64,000 bases of DNA from Sphingorhabdus sp. Alg231-15 (GCF_900149705.1 NZ_LT703001.1:930001-994000), one strand, 5' to 3'; positions 9,249 to 18,755 are shown, counted from the stretch's first letter. A program made the numbers and translations. The notes: generated by a model not told the origin, from the sequence alone.

Positions 9249-10159
9249 AACAGCTGCACCGTATAGATCTCGTCCGGCTGGAAGCCCAGTCCCAAGGCCA
9301 TTCGAACGGCGACCAGCAAAACCATGATGGCCAGCGTCAGCCGAAGATATTCAGGCCGCATCCGCTGAGCAAATTTTGCCCCCAGCTGGGCGCCGGTGAC
9401 ACTGCCAATCAGCAGCAATCCTGCCAGCACGATATCAACGGCCCTCGTGGTCATGCTGTGCATCATGGTTGACGCAATCGTAACAAATAATATCTGAAAC
9501 AGCGACGTTCCAACCACCACTTGCGCGCCCATGCCAAGCAAATACAGCATCGCTGGCACCATGATAAACCCGCCACCGACACCAAGCAGCATCGTCAATA
9601 TCCCGGTCATCAGTCCAAGCATGAAAGGAGCGATCGGTGAAATATACAGCCCGGAGCGATAGAATCGCCACCGCATCGGCAGATTGGCAACCAGCGGATG
9701 ATGCCGCCTCTTACGCGCCGGCAACGGTTTTCCTGATCGAACCGCTTTCACGCTGCCCCATGATTCTTTAGCCATCATACCGCCAATGCTGCCCAGCATC
9801 AGAACATAGAGCACTGAAATTACGGTATCGATCTGGCCCAGATTTTGTAAAAGCTGAAAAAGTGCCGTGCCAATGAGCGTACCAAACATACCGCCAACGA
9901 CGAGTACGGCTCCCATCCGGAAATCGACCCCTTTCCGGCGCATATGAGCAGCAACGCCGGAAATACTAGCGCCCGTCACCTGTGTTGATGCCGATGCAGC
10001 TGCGACAGTTGGCGGTATACCGTAGAAGATCAGCAGCGGTGTTGTCAGGAACCCGCCACCGACACCAAACATGCCGGACAGGATACCAACCAACCCGCCA
10101 AGCAGTACGATGACGAAAGCATCAACCGACAAATTGGCTATTGGGAGGTAAATATCCAT
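9245..10159 (-). CDS. Sulfite exporter TauE/SafE family (TSUP) permease
   Basis: Inner-membrane permease of 304 residues with two related halves, each carrying a glycine-rich GVGGGF motif (FGVGGGFLTTPLL near residue 33 and LGVGGGFIMVPAM near 195). This is typical of the TSUP (DUF81) family, which moves small sulfur-containing or organic anions. About eight membrane segments with a basic loop (KPLPARKRRHHP) between the halves. The substrate cannot be told from sequence; sulfite, sulfoacetate or thiosulfate are family examples. First gene of a two-gene operon with the TIGR02186 protein. Confidence 0.9.
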   Translation of the reverse strand: MDIYLPIANLSVDAFVIVLLGGLVGILSGMFGVGGGFLTTPLLIFYGIPPTVAAASASTQVTGASISGVAAHMRRKGVDFRMGAVLVVGGMFGTLIGTALFQLLQNLGQIDTVISVLYVLMLGSIGGMMAKESWGSVKAVRSGKPLPARKRRHHPLVANLPMRWRFYRSGLYISPIAPFMLGLMTGILTMLLGVGGGFIMVPAMLYLLGMGAQVVVGTSLFQILFVTIASTMMHSMTTRAVDIVLAGLLLIGSVTGAQLGAKFAQRMRPEYLRLTLAIMVLLVAVRMALGLGFQPDEIYTVQLL

Positions 10160-10260
10160 ATTTCCAAGGACTAATCCCTTTTCGTCACAGGATAAAGGGA
10201 CTTGACCCCAGAATGATCAAGAAATTCGAAGAATTCGGACTGGTTTGCGCTGAAAGCGGA

Positions 10261-11331
10261 TCAAAAGCCACTGCTCACCGTGATCGCAACCCCGGAATCA
10301 GGGGCTGCATTGCCAGCAATACGTTGACGCCAGTCCAGCGATACCCGCAAATCGGTCTTGCCAACTGGTAGATGAATATTGGCACGTGGCCCGATATCAA
10401 TCCGATGCAAACCTTTCTGTCCGCCGGCCCAGCCTCCAGCACCCATTGTCATCCGGTACTTGCCGCGTTCTAATATGGTTCGTTGCAATGTCGCTGCCAT
10501 ATCGAAGAAATGGCTGTCATCCTCTGAAAACAGATAACCGGCTTGACCATAAGTCTCCAAACTGGTTTTGGCGATCACAAGGTCCGGGCCTGTTCCGCCA
10601 GCGACATAGAGCGCCGTCCCGCGATTGCCAAATGAACCGGGACCAACGCGTTGCTCGGCATAAAGCGATATGGGAAGATTATTCAGCGGCTTTGCCTTTA
10701 TGCCTATCGCCAACTCTTCATCACCACTTGCCGAAAGAGGTGTCGACGCTCGGACAAAAGCAACCAGACTGGTTCTGTCGTCGCCAGAGAAACGATAGGA
10801 TAAAATCCCGCCGGCCTGACTGCCCCCATATTGGCCATTTGGCGATAAGGCTGCTTTAGGCGACAAACTGTCTTCCCGCGCAAAGATCCAGAAATATCCC
10901 GTAAACGGGTTCGATATTTGCTCATTCTTTGCGAAAGCTTGCGGATTGAGTAGTCGATCTGGTGATTTCACCGAGAAAGGGTCTACTGAATTCAAAGCTT
11001 CGCGCTTTGCAACTGTTAACCGGGATGCGGTCGATGACTCCACCGACTGCACACTGTCCACACTGGTCAGAAAACCGTCCTGGGCGATACTATGCTCAAC
11101 ACCCCCTTGTTCTTTTGAATCAATCAGTGGTCGAACCCGCGCAAATCGAGCCGGAGACAATATCGGCATTTGAACAAGAGCAGTTTGCGAATGATGCACC
11201 CTTGGCTCATCAATGGGCATCGCCCCCACTTCCGTCACCGGATTTACGCTCTGCCAAACCATTCGTCCCAATATCCAAAAGGCAGCGATCGTTGATAGCG
11301 CCTTTAACGGCGCGCCTTGATTGACTGCCAT
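10261..11331 (-). CDS. Predicted secreted beta-rich protein, partner of the NfrB-like glycosyltransferase
   Basis: A protein of 356 residues with an N-terminal membrane or signal segment (ALSTIAAFWILGRMVW), a low-complexity polar linker and, from about residue 140, alternating beta strands rich in Gly and aromatic residues. It ends in VAITVSSGF with a terminal Phe, the usual signature of an outer-membrane beta-barrel. It starts five bases after the stop of the glycosyltransferase gene. In E. coli the pair NfrA (outer membrane) and NfrB (glycosyltransferase) makes and exposes a surface glycan. The C-terminal half may correspond to the NfrA C-terminal domain, but without a profile search this is tentative. 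Confidence 0.6.
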   Translation of the reverse strand: MAVNQGAPLKALSTIAAFWILGRMVWQSVNPVTEVGAMPIDEPRVHHSQTALVQMPILSPARFARVRPLIDSKEQGGVEHSIAQDGFLTSVDSVQSVESSTASRLTVAKREALNSVDPFSVKSPDRLLNPQAFAKNEQISNPFTGYFWIFAREDSLSPKAALSPNGQYGGSQAGGILSYRFSGDDRTSLVAFVRASTPLSASGDEELAIGIKAKPLNNLPISLYAEQRVGPGSFGNRGTALYVAGGTGPDLVIAKTSLETYGQAGYLFSEDDSHFFDMAATLQRTILERGKYRMTMGAGGWAGGQKGLHRIDIGPRANIHLPVGKTDLRVSLDWRQRIAGNAAPDSGVAITVSSGF

Positions 11332-11336
11332 GGTGA

Positions 11337-12764
11337 TTACCGTTTCCGGACCAAGCGACCAGAGGGTTTCAATCTCTTCACCTCAGCCATATCTGGATAG
11401 AAATGGTTGGTTTTTTCCCATCGAATAGGATTTCCGGACAGGGTTTTAAGATATTGAAACAGAGCTCGCCTCGCCGCCAGCATGTTTATCACATTGGCTA
11501 CAAATGTCCGAGGCACAGACAATAGCGCCTCTCTCAAACCATAGAGCGAAAAAACAAAATAGCCCTTGATCGCAAGACGCCAGCATAAGAATAGTCCATT
11601 GATCACCAGCATCGCTCCAAGCAAATCGGAAACTGGATCAGGTTGATAAAAGCCTGTCAGATCAAGAAGATAGAGCAAAGCCGTAAGCAGCATCGCCAAA
11701 TAGGCCAGCGCCAGAACGAGGGCAGCGAAACTTGCTTTGCGGTCACGAAGGCGCATCCAGTTCTCGCGCCAGCAATTTTTCCAACCGAGACGATCCCATC
11801 CCGATAGAGCGATACCGGTCATCCACCGGCTCTTTTGCCTTATCGCATCTTCAAAGCTTTCAGGAAAAAACTCCTGCGTTGCGACCCATTGGCCGTGTTG
11901 ATCTTTGACACGCGCAAAAATTCCGCGCGATTCTGCTCGCCCAGTGAGTTTCAAACCAAGCTCGTAATCCTCGGTGAGGCTTGCCGCATCGAACGGCTTC
12001 CCCTGCGTTTGCGAAGCCAATCGTCCGAGCGCGTCACGTCGGAAAGCACAACCAACGCCAGCAGACGGCATGGCGACACCAAGGGCCTCCCTGAGCACCA
12101 TTTGTTTGCCGTGCAATTCGGCAAACTCATCACCATAATGACCTGCAACCCAAAGCGATCGTGCGGCACGGCGTGGGATCACCGGTATCTGCACCAACGC
12201 AGCGCGCTCGATAAGATAATCAAATAATTCCAGCGCCTGCGGGTGCACCAGATCCTCGGCATCCTGAAGGATTACGGCTTTATAGTTTTTCGATTCGAGA
12301 ATTTCATCCATGCACAAGGCGCGCCAGAGCCGGTTGAGACAGTCCGCTTTCGAGGTCGGACCATCATCATCGCAGATTATGATCCGTATGTTGGCGTTCC
12401 CTTGTGCAATGTTGGCGACGGCAGCGATTGTCTCTCCGTCATTGGGATAACAACCGACATAAATCCGATAGTTTTGATGATGCCATTGTTCCAAGCAGCG
12501 TCGCAACATTGCGCCTATGACCGGTGCTTCGCGCCATGCCGGTACAAAAACGGCCAGGGGCTGATCAGCATCGGATCGCGGCAGATTTTCTACCAAAACC
12601 CGTTCATATCGGCGGTAGACCAGCAATTTTCGCTTCACGCTATGCGCCATCCACATAACATCAAATATGATGTCATCGATGGATCCTATGATGAAACACA
12701 AGCTCGCAAAAAGAAGCAGTTCCTTTTGTACGGCATCCACAGCAGGCAGAATATAGTCATTCAT
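11337..12764 (-). CDS. NfrB-like inner-membrane family 2 glycosyltransferase
   Basis: A membrane glycosyltransferase of 475 residues. It has an N-terminal membrane span, a cytosolic GT-A domain and several C-terminal spans. Catalytic motifs are visible in order: CDDDGPTSKADCLN, ILQDAEDLVHP (DxD-like), TEDYELGLKL (the general-base region) and QKSRWMTG (Q-x-x-RW, typical of processive enzymes). It resembles the glycosyltransferase part of phage N4 adsorption protein B. E. coli NfrB has about 745 residues and ends in a GspE/MshE-N domain that binds c-di-GMP; this protein stops before that domain. It probably polymerises a surface glycan together with the downstream gene product. Confidence 0.8.
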   Translation of the reverse strand: MNDYILPAVDAVQKELLLFASLCFIIGSIDDIIFDVMWMAHSVKRKLLVYRRYERVLVENLPRSDADQPLAVFVPAWREAPVIGAMLRRCLEQWHHQNYRIYVGCYPNDGETIAAVANIAQGNANIRIIICDDDGPTSKADCLNRLWRALCMDEILESKNYKAVILQDAEDLVHPQALELFDYLIERAALVQIPVIPRRAARSLWVAGHYGDEFAELHGKQMVLREALGVAMPSAGVGCAFRRDALGRLASQTQGKPFDAASLTEDYELGLKLTGRAESRGIFARVKDQHGQWVATQEFFPESFEDAIRQKSRWMTGIALSGWDRLGWKNCWRENWMRLRDRKASFAALVLALAYLAMLLTALLYLLDLTGFYQPDPVSDLLGAMLVINGLFLCWRLAIKGYFVFSLYGLREALLSVPRTFVANVINMLAARRALFQYLKTLSGNPIRWEKTNHFYPDMAEVKRLKPSGRLVRKR

Positions 12765-12987
12765 TTGTTGAGGCGCTCTGTCGTTTCGGTAGTCTTACCA
12801 ATCCCGCCCACCTCTCGAAACGGCAATACTGCAATCGGGTCCTGCAGAAATCGGCCTACCGAGATTTATCCTGGTGCCACAATGTGAGACATTTTTCCGG
12901 ACAGTTTATTGAACTACCAGATAATGCGTGCTGGACTTGCAAGTCAGATCAGGCCATCACTCAAAGAAAACAGTTTGAGGAGATGAT

Positions 12988-14415
12988 ATGAGCGCAACCC
13001 AGGCCCAGGGCTCGCCCACCACAAATACCGGACAGGCATTTGGTACCAGTGGATATCGTAACTACGTTCTGTTTTCATTGCTCGTTGTTTATACACTCAA
13101 CTTCATCGACCGCGCTTTGATTGGTGTTATTTCGGAACCAATCATTCAGGAATTTCAACTCACGGACTTGCAATTCGGCTTGCTTTCAGGCTTTGGATTT
13201 GCCCTTACCTATACGCTTTTCGGCATTCCTATCGCGCGTTTTGCAGAACGATATAATCGCGTCCGGATTATCGCATTCAGCGTCATCTTCTGGTCAATCA
13301 TGACTGCACTCTGCGGGCTCGCAGGAAGCTTTCTTGCACTATTGGTATTTCGTGTTGGTGTCGGAATTGGTGAAGCAGGCTGCACGCCGCCAGCCAATTC
13401 GATCATCGCCGACTATTTTCCGCCACGCAGCCGCGCGCGGGCGCTCGCCATTTATGCGATGGGCGTTACTCTCGGCAGCGCATTGGCAGCGGCTTTCGGA
13501 GGCCCTATTGCTGAGATTTTCTCTTGGCGTCAGGCGTTCATAATATTGGGTCTTCCCGGGGTAGTGATTGGCTTGATCGTATTGTTCACCATCAAGGAAC
13601 CACCGCGGGGCTATTCTGACCCGCCGGGTACACCACAGGTTGAAAAGCTGGGCTTTGGCGAAACGCTGAAAAGACTAAGCGGAAATCGCAGCTATTGGAT
13701 CAATGCCTTGGCAGCGACAATTGTCGCCTTTGTTGGTTACGGGGTTTCCAGTTTCCAGGTTTCGTTCTTTGTTCGCGTGCATGAATTGAGCATTGCCGAT
13801 GCCGCCCTCCAGCTGGTTCTTCCCGTGTCGCTCTCAGCGGCGGCGGGAACCTTTGGAGGAGGATATGCGATCGAGAAGCTAAGTGGTCGCCACGTCAACG
13901 CCGTAGCCTGGGTTCCCGGTTGGTCGCTTATCTTATCGCTACCGCTATATTGGATTGGCTTTTCAACGAACAGTCAAGCGACGGCTTTAGTCATGCTGAT
14001 CGTAGCGGCATTCCTGCACTATACCTATCTGGGTTCGCAATATACGATTGCGCAGGGTGTGGTCGATGTGAAAGCACGAGCGACCGCGATCGCTATATTA
14101 CTATTCGTGGTCAACTTGATCGGATATGGTCTTGGTCCTCTATTTGTTGGTGCGATTAGCGACTATTTGTCAGCATCCTATGTCAGTAGCAATGCCGTAT
14201 TGGGCAGCCAGATGACATTGGAACTTTGCAAGGGCACCGATGCGGACATTTTGGCCGCGGCAAGTCAGGCCGCACTCGAAGCATGTCGTGAGGTAACGGG
14301 CGAAGGGGTACGCGATGCATTGCGCTTCACAGCCATGATCTATGGTCTGTCCGGCCTTGCCTATCTCTGGCTCTGCAAGCATCTGCAAAAAGACCTGCTC
14401 GCCAAAATGCACTAG
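12988..14415 (+). CDS. Spinster-type MFS transporter
   Basis: A major facilitator superfamily permease of 475 residues with twelve predicted membrane spans. The N-terminal pattern YTLNFIDRALIGVISEPI, the loop motif FAERYNRVRII between spans 2 and 3, and GIGEAGCTPPANSIIADYFPP are characteristic of the spinster-like subgroup common in sphingomonads. Substrate unknown; such genes often lie beside degradation or lipid genes. A GAGGAG sequence eight bases upstream supports the start. About 220 bp upstream contains no gene. It is followed after 30 bases by a thioesterase-like gene on the same strand, so the two may be co-transcribed. Confidence 0.9.
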   Translation: MSATQAQGSPTTNTGQAFGTSGYRNYVLFSLLVVYTLNFIDRALIGVISEPIIQEFQLTDLQFGLLSGFGFALTYTLFGIPIARFAERYNRVRIIAFSVIFWSIMTALCGLAGSFLALLVFRVGVGIGEAGCTPPANSIIADYFPPRSRARALAIYAMGVTLGSALAAAFGGPIAEIFSWRQAFIILGLPGVVIGLIVLFTIKEPPRGYSDPPGTPQVEKLGFGETLKRLSGNRSYWINALAATIVAFVGYGVSSFQVSFFVRVHELSIADAALQLVLPVSLSAAAGTFGGGYAIEKLSGRHVNAVAWVPGWSLILSLPLYWIGFSTNSQATALVMLIVAAFLHYTYLGSQYTIAQGVVDVKARATAIAILLFVVNLIGYGLGPLFVGAISDYLSASYVSSNAVLGSQMTLELCKGTDADILAAASQAALEACREVTGEGVRDALRFTAMIYGLSGLAYLWLCKHLQKDLLAKMH

Positions 14416-14445
14416 CTCCCAGATTGCAACTATAAAGAGCATATC

Positions 14446-14880
14446 ATGTCCAAGCCTGAACCCTGGCAGCTGTCAAAGGCTAGCTATCCCTTTTCTAATG
14501 TCACCCAGACGCGCTTTGGTGATATGGACCTGCTCGGCCATATCAACAATGTCGCGATGGCTGATCTGTTTGAAAATGGCCGAGTCCGTTTCAACCGATC
14601 CATGGGAATGGAAAACCGTGCTCAGGGTGACCGTTGGCTGATCGCAGCGGTGCAGATCAACTATCTGCGCGAGGCGCATTTTCCCGACGATGCCGAGATT
14701 TGCAGCGGTATTGGCCGAATTGGCAATTCGTCCTGGGATATCCAGTCGGCTGCATTCCAGAATGACGAATGTGTTGCGACCTGTACCACAACACTGGTGC
14801 TAACAAACCCGCAGGGTGCAAAGGCGATTGACACTGATTTTCGGGCCGTGCTCGAAGCGCAGCAGGTCCGGCGCGGTTAA
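14446..14880 (+). CDS. Hotdog-fold acyl-CoA thioesterase (4HBT family)
   Basis: A protein of 144 residues with the single-domain hotdog fold. The segment TQTRFGDMDLLGHINNVAMADLFENGR carries the Asp and the HxNN pattern of 4-hydroxybenzoyl-CoA thioesterase-like enzymes, which hydrolyse acyl-CoA esters. The native acyl group is unknown. It lies directly downstream of the MFS transporter and converges with the crotonase gene at 14884, only three bases away. Confidence 0.85.
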   Translation: MSKPEPWQLSKASYPFSNVTQTRFGDMDLLGHINNVAMADLFENGRVRFNRSMGMENRAQGDRWLIAAVQINYLREAHFPDDAEICSGIGRIGNSSWDIQSAAFQNDECVATCTTTLVLTNPQGAKAIDTDFRAVLEAQQVRRG

Positions 14881-14883
14881 GTT

Positions 14884-15666
14884 CTAGTCGTTAAAGTTGG
14901 CCGCGCGTTTCTGCATGAAGGCCATGACCGCCTCTTTCTGATTGGGCGCCCTGCCCACCTTATCCTGCTCAACGCTTTCCATCATCAGGATCTCGTCTTC
15001 ATTCATATCCGGCAGCTGGTTCATCAAGCGTTTGGCGGCCTTGATCGCATCCGGGTTCTTGCCAGCAATTTCCGCCGCCAGCTCCATCGCCTTCGCATGC
15101 GGATCATCCGCGAGATGCGAGACAAAGCCCAGTTCTTTGCCTTCTTCACCAGAGAAAATCCGGTTGGTGTAGGTCAGCTCCCGCAGGATATCATCCCGTA
15201 CAAAGCTGCGCCAGGTCGAGTAGCTGCCCATATCCGGGATGAGGCCCCAGCGCATTTCCATGATCGATAATTTGGAATCCGGCGTAGCGATCCTCACGTC
15301 CGCTGCCGAAGCAAATTGCAGGCCGCCGCCGACACAGGCACCGTGAATGGCTACGATCACGGGCGCAGGAAGTCGCCGCCATTGCAGCACGACATGCTGA
15401 TATTTATTCGCGTTGCCATAGTTGCGGTCGGTCAGGCTACCGGTCGTGCTCGACTGGGTAAAGCTTGCCATGTCGAGGCCAGCGCAAAAGCCCTTGCCAT
15501 TGCCGGACAGCACGATCGCTCGGACATCCTTCATCTCGGCGAGCTTGTCGGTCGCATCGATAATTGCATCAATCTGCTCGGGGTCGAGCGCATTCATCTT
15601 TTCCGGCCGGTTGAACCGGACATCGGCAATATGGTTCTCAACCGAAATAGTGACGCGTTCTGACAT
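14884..15666 (-). CDS. Crotonase/enoyl-CoA hydratase family protein
   Basis: A crotonase of 260 residues. The oxyanion-hole motifs GFCAGLDMASF and HGACVGGGLQ are intact. The segment RWGLIPDMGSYSTW has Asp instead of Glu at the second acid site, a pattern common in delta-isomerase-type or uncharacterised members rather than classical hydratases. It is the last gene of a minus-strand set (glutathione transferase, HCCA-isomerase-like protein, crotonase) with gaps of 2 and 28 bases, which suggests a degradative role. Exact substrate unknown. Confidence 0.85.
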   Translation of the reverse strand: MSERVTISVENHIADVRFNRPEKMNALDPEQIDAIIDATDKLAEMKDVRAIVLSGNGKGFCAGLDMASFTQSSTTGSLTDRNYGNANKYQHVVLQWRRLPAPVIVAIHGACVGGGLQFASAADVRIATPDSKLSIMEMRWGLIPDMGSYSTWRSFVRDDILRELTYTNRIFSGEEGKELGFVSHLADDPHAKAMELAAEIAGKNPDAIKAAKRLMNQLPDMNEDEILMMESVEQDKVGRAPNQKEAVMAFMQKRAANFND

Positions 15667-15694
15667 GGTTAGGCTCCGTTAAAGCTGGATTCGT

Positions 15695-16324
15695 TTATGA
15701 CTTCGTGGCGAGTTTAATCGCTCGATTAACCAACGGCAACTGGTCATTGCCAAAATACATCCGTTCGCTGCCTTGATAAGGTACAAAAATGCTAGGCGAG
15801 CCATAGGCGCCGCGGGCAATCGCTTCTTCGGTATTGGCGCGCAGCCTGTCTTTCACTGCTTGCTCCTGCGTCCGTGCGACCAGCGCCTCGCCGTCCATAC
15901 CGATTTCAATGGCAATCGCCGCCAATACCGACGGATCATCGAGATTGCGCTGATCGGAATAATAGGCGTTGAATGCCGCGGTTGCGAACTTGTGCAACGC
16001 CGTCTGATCGTCCTCCAGCGCGCAACAGGCGCGCATCGCGTGGACCGACTTGACGGGATGATGCTCGCTCGGGAAATTCATCGGTATTCCGGCCAGCGCT
16101 GCCCAGTCTTTCATCACTCGAAAGCTGTGCACGAATTTCGGATTATCGGGATTCTCCCGAGCTGCATAAACGCTCTGATTCACCGCGTTGAAGACGCCGC
16201 CGACAAGGAACGGCTTCCAGATAATCTGCGCGCCCGCGTCCGCAATAATCGGCTGGATATTGTGAAAAGCCAGACAGGTCCACGGGGATGAGAGATCGAA
16301 GTAAAAATCAACTGTGGTGGTCAT
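15695..16324 (-). CDS. 2-hydroxychromene-2-carboxylate isomerase family (kappa GST/DsbA fold)
   Basis: A protein of 209 residues with a thioredoxin-like fold carrying an inserted helical domain. It begins with the family pattern VDFYFDLSSPWTCLAFHNI, in which the Ser at SSP replaces the redox cysteine and binds glutathione. A cis-Pro region (GAYGSPSIFVPYQG) and MYFGNDQLPLV near the C-terminus complete the signature. Characterised relatives isomerise 2-hydroxychromene-2-carboxylate in naphthalene breakdown with glutathione. It lies two bases after a glutathione transferase gene, in keeping with glutathione-dependent chemistry. A paralogue occurs at 63298-63897. Confidence 0.85.
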   Translation of the reverse strand: MTTTVDFYFDLSSPWTCLAFHNIQPIIADAGAQIIWKPFLVGGVFNAVNQSVYAARENPDNPKFVHSFRVMKDWAALAGIPMNFPSEHHPVKSVHAMRACCALEDDQTALHKFATAAFNAYYSDQRNLDDPSVLAAIAIEIGMDGEALVARTQEQAVKDRLRANTEEAIARGAYGSPSIFVPYQGSERMYFGNDQLPLVNRAIKLATKS

Positions 16325-16326
16325 GC

Positions 16327-17016
16327 TTATTCCTTTATCCCGAATAACGTCTTGCGGACCTCGGCGTCATCTTGCGGGTTGCGATTAATCTTGTCGCGCC
16401 CAAGCGCCATACCGCGCCGCAAGCCCTCGCGCTGTTTCAATATCTCATACCAACGCTGCACATTGGGAAAATCGGAGAGATTGATTTCCTGGCGCTTGTA
16501 GGTCTGCACCCATGGGAAGCAGGCCATGTCGGCGATGGAGTATTCACTGCCCGCCAGATAGTGATGTTCCGCCAATCGCCGGTCCATCACGCCAAACAGG
16601 CGCAATACCTCGTTGCGATAGCGTTCGGTGGCATAGGCAATCCGATCGGGTGCGTAGAGTTTGAAATGACCATGTTGCCCCATCATCGGGCCGAGCCCGC
16701 CCATCTGCCACATCAGCCATTCGGTTGCGGCAATCTGGCCCGGTAGATCCTTCGGTAAAAATTTTTCAGCCTTGTTGGCCAGATAGAGCAGGATCGCGCC
16801 GGTTTCGAAAACACTGATCGGTCCTTCGCCCTCAATGGGATCATGGTCCACTATCGCCGGTATCCGGTTATTCGGACTAATTGCCAGAAACTCCGGTTCA
16901 AATTGTTCACCTGCGCCAATATTCACCCATTTGACGCTATAGTCGAGCCCGCATTCCTCGAGCATGACGCTGATTTTCCAGCCATTGGGTGTCGGCGCAA
17001 AGTAGAGATCAATCAT
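16327..17016 (-). CDS. Glutathione S-transferase family protein (YfcG/YghU-like)
   Basis: A protein of 229 residues starting MIDLYFAPTPNGWKISVML. An upstream in-frame ATG at 17061 would add 15 residues not usual for the family, while GGAAAG precedes the chosen start. The thioredoxin-fold N-terminus includes NNRIPAIVDHD (cis-Pro) and SVFETGAILLYLA (glutathione-binding). The C-terminal helical domain contains MGGLGPMMGQHGHF and SIADMACFPWVQ. This is the Nu-class YfcG/YghU pattern, whose members have disulfide-bond reductase or peroxidase activity. First gene of the operon with the HCCA-isomerase-like protein and crotonase. Confidence 0.87.
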   Translation of the reverse strand: MIDLYFAPTPNGWKISVMLEECGLDYSVKWVNIGAGEQFEPEFLAISPNNRIPAIVDHDPIEGEGPISVFETGAILLYLANKAEKFLPKDLPGQIAATEWLMWQMGGLGPMMGQHGHFKLYAPDRIAYATERYRNEVLRLFGVMDRRLAEHHYLAGSEYSIADMACFPWVQTYKRQEINLSDFPNVQRWYEILKQREGLRRGMALGRDKINRNPQDDAEVRKTLFGIKE

Positions 17017-17206
17017 CGCAGAGCTTTCCATTATCATTGCGCAGCAGGTGCCAAGCTTCACACCGAAGCCACGTAAAAAAGATGTTCATTTCCATGAGAT
17101 TATACAAATTTCATGCCGAAGCGACCAAAAAACGCACCAACTCTTGCACGCGACACCATCACTCGGCCTCAAAGACTATAGATTGATCAGCCCCACTGCT
17201 TTGGGA

Positions 17207-17959
17207 TCATATTCTGCGCCGCAATATCGGGTTCGGGCCATCTTCGAAATCATAGGCCGGATTTGCGGCGAGAAACTCGTCCACCGCTATTCTGCAACCG
17301 CCATAATCGTGATAATCATCCATGACGATGACCCCGCCGGGACTTAAATGCCCTGCCACCGCGTTCAGGCAAAAGACGACAGGATCATACCAGTCGCAGT
17401 CGATATGAGCGAAGGCAAGGCCATCAATGCGGGCTGTCGGCCATGTCTCTTCGAACAGCCCCTTGTAAAGCCAGATACCGTTTTGATCGACGGTTAATCC
17501 ATGGTCAGCGAAGCTCTGTTTCACATCCGAAAGGAGATCATCGCGATAGCCATAATAGAGCTCTCCATCGATCCCGTGTGATGCACCCGATTTGATGGTT
17601 GCATATCGCGATCGGGATTTGGGATCATCTTTTTCAGATACCGGTTCCGGGATCATTCCAAAGACATCAAAGCCATGAAACTGCCGGGCTTGGCCTAGCG
17701 CCTGCATCTGCATTTGCTTCGCGATCAGGATAGCCGATCCGCCAAGCGCAACACCAAATTCGGCAAAATCACCGTCGATATTTTCGACCGATTGCACCGC
17801 CCCTTCAATGCGCCGAAGCTTGGCTGGCGAAAGATAGGTCAAACGCTCTTGCAAAACCGCTTGCGCCAGCGGCGACAGCCCCTTGCGCGCAATCTGACTG
17901 CGCACGCGGCGCGCCATCTGGCGAAACTGGGTGGGGAGCGCATGTAAGCTATCAGCCAT
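17207..17959 (-). CDS. TylF/MycF-type SAM-dependent methyltransferase
   Basis: A protein of 250 residues matching the macrocin O-methyltransferase family (TylF). The SAM-binding motif is GDFAEFGVALGGSAILIA near residue 63. The metal-binding and catalytic region reads AFAHIDCDWYDPVVFCLNAV, followed by GGVIVMDDYHDYGGC. Members methylate hydroxyl groups on sugars; in non-producers they are found with surface polysaccharide genes, but none lie next to this one. It is transcribed away from the ExbD gene across a 205-bp spacer. Confidence 0.88.
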   Translation of the reverse strand: MADSLHALPTQFRQMARRVRSQIARKGLSPLAQAVLQERLTYLSPAKLRRIEGAVQSVENIDGDFAEFGVALGGSAILIAKQMQMQALGQARQFHGFDVFGMIPEPVSEKDDPKSRSRYATIKSGASHGIDGELYYGYRDDLLSDVKQSFADHGLTVDQNGIWLYKGLFEETWPTARIDGLAFAHIDCDWYDPVVFCLNAVAGHLSPGGVIVMDDYHDYGGCRIAVDEFLAANPAYDFEDGPNPILRRRI

Positions 17960-18106
17960 GTATAAACCCTCGATTGACGCTGGTTATCATGCCCTTGAAA
18001 GCCTTGTGACCTAGCGGAATGACAAACACCCGACCGCTGCGGCGGACCGTTCCTGCCGCAGGATATATATGCGGATGAGTTTACAGTCCTGTGCGTTTTG
18101 TATATG

Positions 18107-18118
18107 ATGATATATCAT
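18107..18118. promoter_or_regulatory. 12-bp perfect palindrome in the divergent spacer (possible operator)
   Basis: ATGATATATCAT lies in an AT-rich patch between the divergently transcribed TylF-like and ExbD genes, 47 bases upstream of the ExbD start. It may be a protein-binding site or simply part of an AT-rich promoter (TTGTAT at 18098 and TACAAT at 18119 are poor matches with 15-base spacing). No second copy was noticed in the window. Confidence 0.25.
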
Positions 18119-18164
18119 TACAATTATTGCACGGAGTAGATCGTCACAATAAGGGAGAGATAAA

Positions 18165-18620
18165 ATGCCAACCTATCGGCCAACATTTCGTCAACATGGA
18201 ATTCGGGTTTCGGACAGCCAGCCCATGGCGCAATTGAACATCACACCGCTTATTGATGTGCTTCTGGTCCTCCTCGTCATGCTGATGCTTTCCATCCCCA
18301 TCGCTACCCACAAAGTCGAGGTTGCCTTACCACCGCCAAACCCCGGAACAGGTGAACCGCCAAAGGTCAATCTGTTGCGCATAAATAACGCGGGCCTGAC
18401 CCTTTGGAATGGCGAGGCCGTGAACGAGGCTAAGCTCAAAAACCTGCTCTTGGCCATGGCCAAAGATCCCGATCATCCGCAACTCCACATGCAAACCGAT
18501 GCCAATGCGCGTTACGAGATATTTGATCATACCATAGCCACGGTCAAACGCTCCGGTATTCAAGCCATTGGTTTTGTCGGAAACCGGAAATTTGAAAAAT
18601 GGGACGGCAGCGTAAACTGA
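18165..18620 (+). CDS. ExbD/TolR family biopolymer transport protein
   Basis: A protein of 151 residues with a short cytoplasmic N-terminus, one membrane span (LNITPLIDVLLVLLVMLML) carrying the proton-channel Asp in PLID, and a periplasmic domain ending in AIGFVGNRKF. It energises TonB or Tol systems in complex with ExbB/TolQ. No exbB, tonB or tolQ gene is adjacent, so it must pair with an ExbB encoded elsewhere or be a spare copy. GGGAGAG nine bases upstream is a good ribosome binding site. Confidence 0.9.
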   Translation: MPTYRPTFRQHGIRVSDSQPMAQLNITPLIDVLLVLLVMLMLSIPIATHKVEVALPPPNPGTGEPPKVNLLRINNAGLTLWNGEAVNEAKLKNLLLAMAKDPDHPQLHMQTDANARYEIFDHTIATVKRSGIQAIGFVGNRKFEKWDGSVN

Positions 18621-18755
18621 TCCCGATCCGATTTGGAAAATCCAGCGGAGCGAGAAATTCATCGGTGAACCGATTGCGGCTTTGACATTGCAGGATCGTC
18701 CTGTTTCTATGGACAAGCGATCCCAATCTTTCAGTTTAAAAACGGAAAAGCTGCA

